Positions 33,126 through 45,354 of a stretch of 64,000 nucleotides of DNA are shown here, one piece after another. The DNA comes from Harmothoe impar (lineage: Eukaryota > Annelida > Polychaeta > Phyllodocida > Polynoidae), in NCBI GenBank assembly GCA_947462335.1, contig OX381710.1:59280842-59344841 (forward strand), in the 5' to 3' direction. Both the position numbers and the translations under genes were made by a program. Below the pieces are notes generated by a model, which saw only the letters and a program-made list of their open reading frames with translations, had not been told where the DNA came from and did no database searches. The stretch's first letter is position 1. Each line of letters begins with the position of its first letter.

Positions 33126-36100
33126 TGGACGTGGAGGCGGGGGGGTGGACATTTAATCCTTCCCTCCCTCTGGAAATCCTCCGAGGGGAAACCTTTTATA
33201 GGCAGCTTTTTTGTTGTAGATACCAACAGGTAAAATCTGTATTATAGTGCATATGGCCTTGGTGCTTGTGTCAGGCAGCAGAGTCATTAAGACAATGGCA
33301 TTGACCGTAGAGCTGCTCCCATAATATAGAGAGCAGCTCGGGCTGAACTCAGCCAGTTTGTGAGAACATTCATTAGTGGGGTAGCAGCCTGCGGGGCAGG
33401 GCTCATAAGCAATGCGCAGTGTAGCTCTGTAAGATGGCAGCCAGTTTCTACCTAAAGCAACACGGAGCGCTGAGACCAAGCTACACAGTGTATGTGAGAT
33501 TGTTTTTAAATTCTAAAAATGTATATATAATAGTGCAATGTTCATGAGGTACATAAGACACTACTCCTACTGATCAGTTGGTTATGCACCATTAAATTCG
33601 CGAAAGCAACAATTGCTAGTATTTTGAGGTTATAATATATCGCATGTTATCAGCTGGTTATAGCCATCATAATAGAAGACTTTCATATCATACCTACTAC
33701 TGATTTAGAGCATTTGGTTGAGCTTTATAGCACTGTATAGTATTCATAAAAAGATGGTACGTGAGTGTGAAGAGAGATATCGACACTTCCCCACCCTTAG
33801 ATGGTGCGGAAACGGAGAAAGAAGCGGCCGACGTGAGGTGTTTGATGGTGTGTGCACAGGGAGGTTGGCTTCGCTGAATGGAGGCACCCATCTACAGACC
33901 CGCCTCAAAACCAGCCCCTTCCTGTCCTATCCCATTGGGAATTTCTCTCCGGGTGAAGAGCAGACTGAAACTTAGAGTAAGTTGTGTAGTGTGATGCGAT
34001 TGGTGGATTTAACTTTCTACCATGTACAGTGCTAATGGCATTAACGATATGTGTGGAAATGTGTATGCCAGTCAAATTTTATAATGTAGAATAACACGGA
34101 TGTGAATGAAAATACAATAAAATGTATGAATACTGGTGTATCGATGATTGTACACATATGCTGGACGTCTCAGAGTGGCAGTGTGCCTGTGTCGGGTTAA
34201 ACAAGGCGCAGCTTGTGTTCAGCTTGTTGTAACACAGACAGTGGGACGTGTTTAACTATGTGTGGTAATACCCCCTGATGTTATTAATCGAACAGAGCTC
34301 TATGGTTAGCAATTCTATATAAACGCTTCAACCACCATCAAAGAATATTTAATTCCTTTTCGAGCACGTCACATTTACACTCAGTCAGTAGCATATGCAT
34401 TTTTGTGGTCGGTGTGAATAGCCGAGCTCTCCTAGCAGAACTGCTCGGGGCCACTCAGCAATTCCCGAAGCTGCTCACAAAAGCGTAGGAGGAAGTGTAT
34501 CTAGTTCAAAAAAGGTCTCCACTATTGATGGTTGAGCTCCGATAGTCTACTAGTAGTCCCTATCATATCAATATAATCTGAAATACCATGTCCCGCTGGG
34601 CCAGGCGAAGAATAATTCTGGAACGTCTTATTTGGGATATATCAATAGTTGTATTGATTAATTAGATAGCTGATTGGGTTTTCTGAAAGAGAAACTGTAG
34701 TACTATCGTAGTGGTTGGAGAGAACTAAGACTTGGCACATCTGCAATATAAGCATGATCGATGTCTGAAGGCTAATCAAACCATTAACTTTCTCCAATTC
34801 AAAACTTTGTTACAAACAAAATATATGCTTATACAGCATACATGTGGATCCTTGAGAAATGCTCCACATAGTAGTTCATACACCGGCATTGTTGTTACTC
34901 ATTTATATGATATTGTATCCAGCACCGCAGCTTGACCCTGTTTCACACAGTAATGAGTCCACCAGTCTACTGGCCTCTTTAGTGATCTCAGTGCTTCAAA
35001 AATATCCCTTTCTGAATAGACCTATGATCCCTTTAGACGGCACTTGTTTGGGCCTCTAGCTGCCAAGGCGAGGAGACAGCCCACGGCCTAATTAATAAAG
35101 TGCACAGGGTGATGGAGTAATAAATCAAGCTGACGGGAAGTCTTAGGAGGTTAATTGTAATGGCTCTTATGAGGGTAGAAGCATTGAAACATGGCTAGAA
35201 AAGGCTGAGGCCTTATTTCATATACCCTGTAATATGTATGTCAATATGAGCGAAATATTCCATGAACTTGTTATATATACCATAGTAAGGTGAGGATGGA
35301 GATGGGGTTGTAATGCCATGCAATGTGTAATTAAAGCCAATGATGCTCCTAGTATCATTGCCCAATTAAAATCATTTCATGCTCATCTCAGAATCAGCAC
35401 TATAGTTAGGGGAGGCTTGGGGTATTCTGGTGTTGTCAGATTGGAGAGGAAGCTAAAAGGACATGGTAATGGAGAGCTATCATATCACATCAGGGCCACT
35501 AAGCTACTCAAGGACCATCCCCTGCAACACATGTAAGGCCTGCACGAGTAGGAATAGTGCTGACGCTAGGTGTCCTCCACTCTTATGTACCTGGGCCCAC
35601 AGTTTCAATATGTGTATACCCCATTTGAGGACTAGGAATTGATGTCCTAGTGCATGCTATATTCCGACATACCTCATCGACTTATCATGAGGCCGAGAGT
35701 GTACATGAGACTCTACTATTAGTACATGTATGAGGAATAACTGAATACTTATGACCCTAATAGGCCATAGGCTAGACCAGCCTGGCATCCAATTGGCAGC
35801 TGATATTTTATATTTGCGTGAACAGTGAAGAAAGACACCATTTGATGTATTTGCTTTCAGTTCTACTTTTAGTTCTATTCCAAATATTGCTTCACATTTG
35901 GATAATGTATACATCGGTGCTAGCTCAATCTTGCAGCACATGTCAATTCATGAGATGTAGCATCTGTACGATTCAGCTGGTGTCGATCTCCGCCTCTGTC
36001 TGCTTCACATGTGTCTACATTCATTCTCTAGCATGTCTCCTTGTAATAAGGAAGGGCTGTGTTTTTTGGCAGAAACCAGCGTGAAATTACATTGCATGAT

Positions 36101-38860
36101 CTCGTGGTGTCGTGTCACGTGTGACCCTCACGAGATCGGGCGAGAACTCACGATACCTGATCTGGCTTAGCAGGCACAACACTCTCCTCAAAACAAAAAT
36201 CAAAACAGCACAGAACACTACCACATTGGATTGCATGTTTGCATGTTTGGCTCGCGTCATGGAAAGGGTCCGAAAGAGTAGAGAAAAGAATTCCCGACAA
36301 AAGGCAAAAAGGCCGGGGCAAAATCGAACAGACGCCCTCGAAATTGATAGGCAATGCAACGCACAGGACTGCAGTGTAAATCAATCCGGAAGGAAATCTC
36401 AGGACGGGAGGGAATTTAAAAAAAAGGCAAGCCATAGAAAGTCTCGGACAAAGGTCGGAAAAAGATGAGAACTGAAAAATGTCAGTATGGGCAGGGAAAG
36501 GCAACCATTAAAACCCCATGGGAAATGGCGAGAAAATAAGAGGCCAAACAATGTGACTAGAACACCAAGGTCCTGGAGGAGGGGCACAAGAAGAGGCTGG
36601 GATCCACTCACTGCATTCTCCACAGCTGCACCATTAGGACCAGCTTAAGGCATGTTTTCACTACCTCCTCCTGGTTGAGTCACGTATAGGCAGCGCCTAA
36701 ATGGCCCCCTCGGGAGTGTAAATGGGCCCTCGGTTATATCCCCAAGGGGACCAGGCGGCCTGCCCTGAGCCTGTTTTTAACACGTTGCCTGGTTTCCCCG
36801 TATCGATTCTACTAGTAGGTGTATGTAGTAGGGAGGTGGGGAGGGCATTGAGGTGGTGGTGGTGGTAGTGGTAGCTCTGATGGGGAAGGAGACGGTGGGT
36901 GGGGCCCGGGAGGAGGGAGGAAACAACATGTTGCGTCTGGTACTGCGGCTCGTTGCCTACGAATTTTTCCCACGTAATTGTCATTGGGATCACAGAGCGG
37001 CATATGCTCTATGGGGACGGCGCCATGCTATGCTTGTACTGTGCATTCATAAATCTACCAAATGGCTGCAGTCATGGGGCCCGGACTCCCCAGACACCCC
37101 TTCAATATGCCGCACACCTACAACGCCACCCTAGCATGCATTAAGCCCTGCCACACCTCAATGGGCCTGCCTCTCGTAAATATAATTCATTATCTTTAGA
37201 TTAATTTCTCAATTCATACATGCATGTGTATACTGGAGGGATTAATGGGAAATGGGTACTGGGTATGTAATATGAGGAGATCAAAACACAATGATAGGGA
37301 TAAAAACCATGTACACCTAGCATCCATCTGTATGTAGGGTTTAATTAATCGGTTTAAGGGTCTGATAGGCTGCTATTTTAATGGCGTCATGTACCTAGAA
37401 CTGCTCCTGTTAAGACTCTAAATGCAGTTATTCTAGTTTGCTATGAATAATAGACTCCTTAACCATATGGGGATGTCTATGTCTGGAGTCTGGAGTCTTT
37501 TCGGCTTGTTACCCATGAAAAATCTAAGCGACGTAGTGTTCTATTGTCTGTAGAGACAATGGGCAGTGGCGATCCCACTATACAATATTGCTCACTAATG
37601 AATATTGCAGAGAACCTCCTCTTACCTAGGCCGTCTTAGATGGACCACTGTGTTAACATGCAATAGGGACATGTAGGATAGGACCTAGCACACATATACT
37701 CGTGTTTGATGAGCAGGTACAGACGTCCATGTTGACAGTGCTTACATTATTTACGATATATTCACGATACGATAATGCACGTGTAGCCGTATAGAAATAT
37801 TAATCTCATCCTGGCACACATACTTCTTAGGAACATAATTGAGTCAAGACGGTGTGTATCAGTTTCTAGTTGAATTCTGGTAATATCGCACGATCGAGGC
37901 CATATAGCTCCGTATACCCCAGGCTTTAACAAGTTGCATTTATTACATGTGAAGATAGTCCATGGTAGCTTTAAGTAGGTGATGTCCTCTATAGAGAAAT
38001 CGTTTTGGGGATGTTTTTGAAATGCTGCATTGCTAAATGGTTTTCCTTCCATTTATGATTTCATAATTGAGAAATGAGAAGAATATCTGACTACAGCAAG
38101 GGTGAAAAACGACCACAGATATATTCAAAAATCACTAGCAGGAGCATTTCATGGAAAGGCGGGGTATCAGCAGATAATAACAATGAATGAACAGATACGG
38201 TGTATCCGTATACGCATACACATATTTGGATTCTAAAAGCCCAAGACGACTCCAGAAACACGCATCAACCTTATCTATTTTGCGATTAAATTCGTTTCCT
38301 CATCTGCTTTGTTTATGTCCCATTTCCAAATACCCGTTGTCGATAATCTTGATTGTGGGAAGACAATAGATAGGTGTGTATGCCCTGCTATATGGATTCA
38401 GGCCCCAACAACAACATGTCTACCACTGGATAACAGATAGTCCCTGTGTGAGTAGGACTGTCATTAGTATGGGTGAGCTAACAGCCTCTCAGCCAGGACT
38501 TATTATAGATACATCTAATCTCCAACACCCATTAGGTGCTTCGTCAGCCACTGTACTGTAGGGCTTTCCCACTGCTTTGGCTGGCTCCCTGGTATTCATA
38601 CATTAAGGCCACCACGTATAGAGTAACTACATGAGGCAGGAATCCGGATGGGTGTATATCTTCAGCCACAGGTGCCTCTCCGTGGCACATAGGGTGTCGG
38701 TTATATACAATATGTTAAACACAGCTTTAACATTATTTCTAAATACGTAATGGATTGTTTTGTCTGTGTATAGCTCTCCCCTGCTGTATCTACTTGCCTG
38801 CTCTATCCCACCTCCTCCCCCATTTCCAGTTACCTCATCTGTCTATGTATGTATGTGCCC
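33126..38860. other. No supported gene
   Basis: Mostly AT-rich. GATCTCGTG...CACGAGATC (about 36098-36137) is a 9-bp stem around a loop of about 22 bases containing CACGTG. The lysine/arginine-rich plus frame 36112-36468 and its antisense frame are both open, but they start at GTG-type codons and show no recognisable domain. A GGTGGT-rich stretch lies at 36850-36880. A pair of GAGCWGCTC motifs is at 33310 and 33331. Confidence 0.4.
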
Positions 38861-39060
<200 letters not shown>

Positions 39061-39063
<3 letters not shown>

Positions 39064-41630
39064 TCTCTCCCTCTCATCTCTGTCTCATCTCTCTCGTTTC
39101 TCTCATAGTACGAACAATTCAAAGGTAGGATCTGGTTTATGGCTTGCCATGCCTCCACCAGCCCGCTCCTCATGCAAGCCAACCTCAGCTTAGGACTGTG
39201 GAGTTTCTGCTATAGTATATCTTTTAGTGCGTTTATTGCATTTTCTGGAATTTTGACCTGGTCATAATGACATGTTACCTTGAGGGAAATAGTTTGAGAA
39301 CATCATGCTATATATTATACGAGATGTTGAAAGAATGCAAACTAGGTCTGGATTCCAATAGATCTTCATTTACTGCAGGGCCCCATCACCTCACCTTCCC
39401 CCACATTGGCAGCCAGACGCGCAGAGACATACTCCATGAAGCAGACTTCCCTTTCCATCTATGGCAGAAAGCCGACCCTAATTGAGTCATTGGCCATTAA
39501 TGTGACTAGGGTAACTCTATTATAGTACGTGCACTCTATATAACACCACCCTCTATGCTCGTAGCTGGTATAAAATGGGCTCATGCTCACCCCGCCAGAA
39601 CATGGAAGAGTAGTGTGCAGCTTTTTGTAGCCTCACCAAGCGCACAGGTCTGCACATGGTATGCAGCATTGTGTAGACTTACCAAGCCTCTGTGGCCTTA
39701 CCAAGGCAACAGACACACCATATAGAGTCACCCATAACAAGGGTATCACTTAGCCTTGTTCAGTCTCATCAATATTGGCAATAGCCTGCAAACATACTAT
39801 TGTTGAGTTGTCCACACGCATAATGACAGTTCGCTGGTTCTATGGGGTTTACCAAACGGCGGCTGCGGGGGCTGTCTGAGCTGCTCTAAGTACGCTCTAA
39901 CCCCCACAGGGAGCTACTCCTGCCGGTATGTGGACACACAATGAGACACTCACAGCTTTAGTATTCACATTAGTTACTGAAAATAGCTATATATTAAGAT
40001 ATCCGTACGTGGACGTATACATAATGGTTGATATTTGAGGAAGAGGCGCCATAGTAAGACTATTGTATTTACGTTTAGAATTAACTGGCGGCTATTTCGA
40101 GCCGTATTCCCTGAACGGCCTATAAATGCACTTTGTTCATCTTCATTATCGTTGCTGTCGACAGCCCTAATGCAACAGCTGAACCCCATTGTTGAATCCA
40201 TGCAGTGCTCTCAGCTTTTGAACCATAGTGATTTGACTCATAAGTCATCTTCTTGTGCATATTCTACGTGTTGGTGTCAACCAGTTACTAGAATAGAAGT
40301 ATCATTATATCAGTGTAAATCATGCCAATCGGTCTGAATGAAGGTTCCACAAACCAAACTGACCCTGTTGTGCCACAGAGTGCGGGGGGTTGTGGAGCGC
40401 TATGTGCAGCATGGAATGGTCTACCAGCGGCTCCTACAATCACGGACATTAGACGCTTACCCCTGATGAAAGTATAATGAACTCAGCCCGGAGAAGTGCC
40501 GCCTCCGAGCCACAAACCCTGAACCACCACCACAGCTAGGCACAACTCAGCTCGTTAAAATCTAACCTCCCGTGTTGGGTCATTCATGAGCTGGTCTAGT
40601 CTTGCATGCTTCATGCTCGTAACTGCTCAAATGGCCCAGACCGTTGAAGGGGCCTGTCGTATAAGACATACAATTTGAGTGAATAGAAGACACTTTGCTG
40701 ATGTGTTTTTTTCATTTATAATTTTAGAGAAGAAGTATCAATTACACATCGTTGTTCACAGTTGTGGCCTATAAACCTTCAGTTGAACATCATGGACGCA
40801 TTCTCTGTCCTCATGTTCATTATGTCTCTGTTTGTTACGCGATCCCCAGGAAGCTGTGACTGCAGACCACGTGGCGATGGCTGCCTGGTGGGGCTTTGGA
40901 CACCTGGTTTGTGAACGCGGCATCACACAGCGTCACGCAAGTGCTCTGATACCCGAGTATGTGGGTGATATTTAAAAGTGTGACCTTCGACTTCCATCAG
41001 ACTGGTTTATGCATAGACATGCCATAAGTAGCAGGGAATGTGTAAAACCAAAGTTCCCAAATTAGGTTCCACTATCTCAATTGAAGATGGATGACCAGGT
41101 GTGAACGATTCTATATGCACCATAGTTCAGTTTTAAATACCCATATCCTGTCTTTCCTGCCGTTGTCAGCCTACTACCCACAACCTGTCCAGGTTCACAC
41201 GTTAAATCCATCCTCCACGTCAGGGGTATGCTAAGTTACATGGCCGGCGAATTGGAGATGGAGAGGGTGAGGGCTTGACTTTGGTCATGAATCACCCTAA
41301 GGCAACACTTGGCAGTGCTGACGGCAGCGTTTGCATTAGGAATAAAAAGAGGAAATTTACATTACCCCTGGCTATGCTTGTCAGTGTGTGTAAGTAGTGT
41401 CCTGAGCACAACTCCCAGCCCCTTCTCCCCTTCCCCTCGTCCTGGCTCCCTTCCTCCCTCAGAGGGTATCGATCGCCAGTGTAAACACAAATAAATTCCT
41501 GGGATTTGTCAGAGTCAGTGAAGCAGTAACACTAGGAGATTTACCCCTCCTGAGGGGACACTGGGTGGGTGGGCACGGGGTGTGGATCTGTGGCGGGCTG
41601 TAACAGGCCGGCTTCAGCACCATACATAGT
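39061..41630. other. No supported gene
   Basis: No recognised domain, RNA gene or transposon end. A GAGCTGCTC motif lies at 39878-39886, with loosely repeated CCTCACCAAGCRC/CTTACCAAGCC strings at 39630-39710. Confidence 0.4.
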
Positions 41631-41794
41631 CCTACACTGATAATAAAACCTATAGTCAGTACTGACTATACCATCATATTTTGACCCCCGTAGTCAGGGG
41701 ACTATACAACTTAGTCACATATTAGTCATAAAGATAGTCAGGAGTGACTATATGTGGATCACACAAATTGATGATGTCACAGGAATGTGTGCAC

Positions 41795-41885
41795 AGGAAA
41801 CAGTTGGGATTCAAATTTGAATGGTCCATGGACTTCAGGTAGGCACATCCTCTCCTAAACCACTGTTCTATGGCTATCCCTGCTT
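41795..41885 (-). mobile_element. tRNA-derived SINE head inside the 2-kb transposon
   Basis: The minus strand reads GGGATAGCCATAGAACAGTGG, TTTAGGAGAGGATG, and after about 40 bases TTCAAATTTGAATCCC, the usual order and spacing of A and B boxes in Leu/Ser-type tRNA-derived SINEs. Degenerate. Confidence 0.35.
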
Positions 41886-42049
41886 GTTATATGTTATGTT
41901 ACAGTTGACTATGACAACTTAAGATGTTATAGGGTGCATGAGTTCTCATGTTTGATAGAGTTATCATGGTAATTTGTTCCAATTTTGATAACATAGAAAT
42001 ACATGAACAATGTATGTCTAGACTGACAGAGCATGATAGGCCTACACAG

Positions 42050-43370
42050 GAGCCTGTCACCTGCTCTGCCTTATCCTTGCCTGTCCCCTGGCCTGTCTTA
42101 TCCTAGCTTGTCCCCTGGCCTGCCTTATCCTAGCTTGTCACCTGCCCTGCCTTAACTAGCCTGTCCCCTGCCCTGCCTCATCCTAGCCTGTCCCTGTCCT
42201 ATCCTAGCATGTCCCATGCCCTGCCTTATCCTAGCCTGTCCCTGGCTTGCGTTATCCTGGCCTGTCACCTGCCCTGTCTTATCCTAGCTTGTCCCCTGGC
42301 CTGCCTTGTCCTGGCCTGTCACCTGCCCTGTCTTATCCTAGCTTGTCCCCTGGCCTGCCTTATCCTAGCCTGTCACCTGCTCTGCCTTATCCTAGCCTGT
42401 CCCCTGCCTTGCCTTATCCTAGCCTGTCCCCTGGCCTGCCTTGTCCTAGCTTGTCCCCTGTCCTGCCTTATCCTAGCATGTCCCCTGGCCTGCCTCTTCC
42501 TAGCCTTTCCCTGCCCTGTCCTATCCTACTAGCCTGTCCCCTGCCCTGCCCTATCCTACTAGCCTGCCGCCTGCCCTGCCCTATCCTACTAGCCTGTCCC
42601 CTGCCCTGCCCTATCCTACTAGCCTGTCCCTGCCCTACTTTATCCTGGTGCTTGTCTTCCACCGAAAACATATCTGGTATTTATTCTACTTCTATTCAAT
42701 GTCTATCATAGAAGTTCTCAGTGCATGTGAATTATATAAACCACTTGCGAAAATTATTACTTTATCAGCATCGTATGTTGAACATGGATTAATTTGTCAA
42801 TCAACTTACGTGCACACTGAAAAAAGTCCCCTGGGGACTAGAGTGCAATAAAGAAACTGAAACTGAACTGCCTTAACTAGCCTGTCCCCTGCCCTGCCTC
42901 ATCCTAGCCTGTCCCTGCCCTGCCCTATCCTACTAGCCTGTCCCCTGCCCTGCCCTATCCTACTAGCCTGTCCCCTGCCCTGCCCTATCCTACTAGCCTG
43001 TCCCCTGCCCTGCTTCACCCTAGCCTGTCCCCTGCCCTGCCTCACCCTAGCCTGTCCCCTGCCCTGCCTCATTCTAGCTTGTCCCTGCCCTGCTTTATCC
43101 TAGCCTGTCCCCTGCCCTGCCTCATCGTAGCCTGTCTTCTGCACTGCCTTATCCTAGCCTGTCTCTGCCCTGCTTTATCCTAGCCTGTCCCCTGCCCTGC
43201 TTTATCCCAGCCTGTCCCCTGCCCTGCCTCATCCTAGCCTGTCCCTGCCCTGCTTTATCCTAGCCTGTCCCCTGCCCTGCTTTATCCTAGCCTGTCCCCT
43301 GCCCTGCCTTATCCTAGCGTGTCCCCTGGCCTGCCTTATCCTAGCCTGTCCCCTGCCCTGCATTATCCTA
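42050..43370 (+). repeat. C-rich minisatellite, about 27-bp unit, about 40 copies
   Basis: Units of the form TAGCCTGTCCCCTGCCCTG followed by CCTTATCC repeat through the interval, with variants of 23-28 bp (TTGTCCCC, TGTCACC, CTACTAGCC). It is interrupted at about 42640-42870 by a foreign insert. A 50-bp stretch starting CTGCCTTAACTAGCC occurs at both about 42148 and 42868, showing internal duplication. The 27-bp period keeps frames open, which explains the 107- and 154-codon frames. Confidence 0.9.
42640..42870 (+). mobile_element. Insert with retroelement-like 3' end inside the minisatellite
   Basis: Non-repetitive sequence that ends AATAAA (42847-42852) followed by GAAACTGAAACTGAACTG. A poly(A) signal followed by a short tandem tail is typical of the 3' end of CR1- or Jockey-like LINEs and their SINEs. 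The 5' junction is not exact, and no coding sequence is retained. Confidence 0.4.
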
Positions 43371-43620
43371 GCCATGTCATGATTGACTATATCTATTAGT
43401 CATAGTGACTACTTTAGACCATGAAACCATTAAATTCATAGTCACTTGACTATATAGCCCAAATTAGCCAATTTAATGGCTGACTATAGGTTGACTATAT
43501 GACTAACTTACTATAGACATAGGTGACTAACTTGGTGTAGTCGTTTTTGCTACATTCATGTGACTATAGAAATGTAGTCCGTTGTGACTAACATTTCCAG
43601 GTCCATTATTATCAGTGTAG

Positions 43621-45354
43621 TGTCAGGGCAGGGAGAGCCCTATACCTGCTGTATAATCTCCTGGTTCCTACATTTAGACCGTAGACATTGTTCCTGCTAC
43701 TAATATATATTGTGTTACATATACCAGTGTTGCACCAGGGGTGGGCAGGGGTACAAGATGGCAGCCTCCATAGACTGACTGGTGGCAGCGGCAGGGCCCA
43801 TGAGGGGTAGTTGTCACTGGTTGCAGCATGTATCCATTGATCAGCACACGGTGTGTGGCCAGCGTGTGGGTGCTGTCTGTAATCAGGCGTCATGAGCTGC
43901 TCACCCTTCACGCTGCTACCACACGGGAGCTGCTCCAGCAGTCTGTCAGGGCTACTGACCACCATGATGACTGCATGGGGTATAGGGGGGCTGGTATCAT
44001 GGAGTAGAGAGGGTGGGGAGGTGAGGGAGGTAGCGCGGAGAATGACATGGTGTGTTTAACAACATGAGCAGCTCTATGAGCAGCTCCTGGCAGATGGAAG
44101 TTGGTCCGCCACAGATTGAGTGGGAATCAAGACCTACGATATTGGTGTGCACGTAAACGGATGGGCAATGCTATTTGATGAGAAAGATAGTGAGCGATTC
44201 TATTTCTGAATAGCTTTATTTTTATCTGGTTTGTTTACCAAAAGTCTATGTGAATGTATAGGTGTTACGGAGCAACCAGATATTTTCATCTGAGGTAATA
44301 ATACTGGTTTAGGTTCTTAGAAAGATGATAGATGGGGATTTATTCACAGCTCAATATTCAAGAATTCCTGAGAAAGAGCCTGCCAGACTGTAATATGTTT
44401 TAATTGCTTATTCGAGTTGATGACGAGTTGATTTCTTTGAGTCCCGATTAGGTATTTAGGGTGATATCACATCTACACAAGAAGCTTTGTGAGATGCGAG
44501 TTGGAAGTTACAACGCATGCAGAATCAGGCCCTATATAGGAACCTGTCACACGGATGGTCAATTAGTACACCAGCATTCCGCCAAGAGTGCCACCCAGGA
44601 ATGATTTCCAGAAAACCAAACAGCTTCTACGCATAATATGGAAAAAGGGCGAAGAAAGGATAAGCCCTAGTACAGGTTAATGTCAGCCGTTAAAAGAGGA
44701 TAATGTGATACTAAATTTACCCTTGTAGCCATAACCCATCCGCAATACAGCACCAGCATCTGTAATATCATACTTCAATAGAGTATGATATGGCAAAGGC
44801 CCGCTGATCCACATATATGACTTTGATATACAAAGGAAGGGGAAAGACTTAGATAGGATAGATGCACCTGTGACAATTGCTGTCAATAAAGCATCTAGTG
44901 TATACATGTATAGATTCATACAAAGTCAGACATAATGTTCCTACACACTGCCAATAACCCTTTCACTTCACTCACTGGTTCCCTGCCTTTATTCCGTTCA
45001 TAACCATGCATAGTCTTCACATTACTCAGATAGTCCCAAATCATTGACTGCACGTATCTCATGTGAGTATGTTTCTTTGTGTAAGACACATGTAGGGAGG
45101 CCATTTTGTACATCTAGCACTGGATGTATCTCTTTAGTAGGAGAGAGGGATTCTCTGGGTCACCCCATCAATAGGTGTCCATAATACTCTGGTCATACCA
45201 TAATGCCACCAGAAGGGTCATCGCTGAATATCCATGTCTTCCTTAATGCTGTTCCTGGTCTCCCATGGTTCTCCTGGACATTATCACACTAGCTGTCTGG
45301 TGGTTCGGTGGGTCGCTAGGCTGTTAGTCGTCTTATATCACTTTCTCTCTGCCT
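43621..45354. other. No supported gene
   Basis: Contains four exact GAGCWGCTC motifs (43894, 43927, 44066, 44078). Otherwise no domain, RNA gene or repeat recognised. Confidence 0.4.

Larger units (their letters stand above)
41632..43620. mobile_element. 2-kb TIR transposon (non-autonomous) carrying a minisatellite
   Basis: The left end CTACACTGATAATAA (41632-41646) is matched by TTATTATCAGTGTAG at the right (43606-43620). TA on both sides of CACTGATAAT would be a possible 2-bp target duplication. The sequences just inside both ends (41650-41760 and 43380-43595) are dense in TGACTAT and its complement, resembling subterminal transposase-binding repeats. The centre is a C-rich 27-bp minisatellite plus other insertions, with no transposase. 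Superfamily undetermined. Confidence 0.65.

Noticed and set aside
36112..36504. Paired 118-codon open frames on both strands (plus frame Lys/Arg-rich)
   Set aside because: Both strands are open because of local composition, the plus frame begins at GTG, and no recognisable domain or splice framing supports a gene.
42247..42711. 154- and 107-codon open frames with 9-residue periodicity
   Set aside because: The 27-bp minisatellite has a multiple-of-three period, so frames stay open without coding for a protein.
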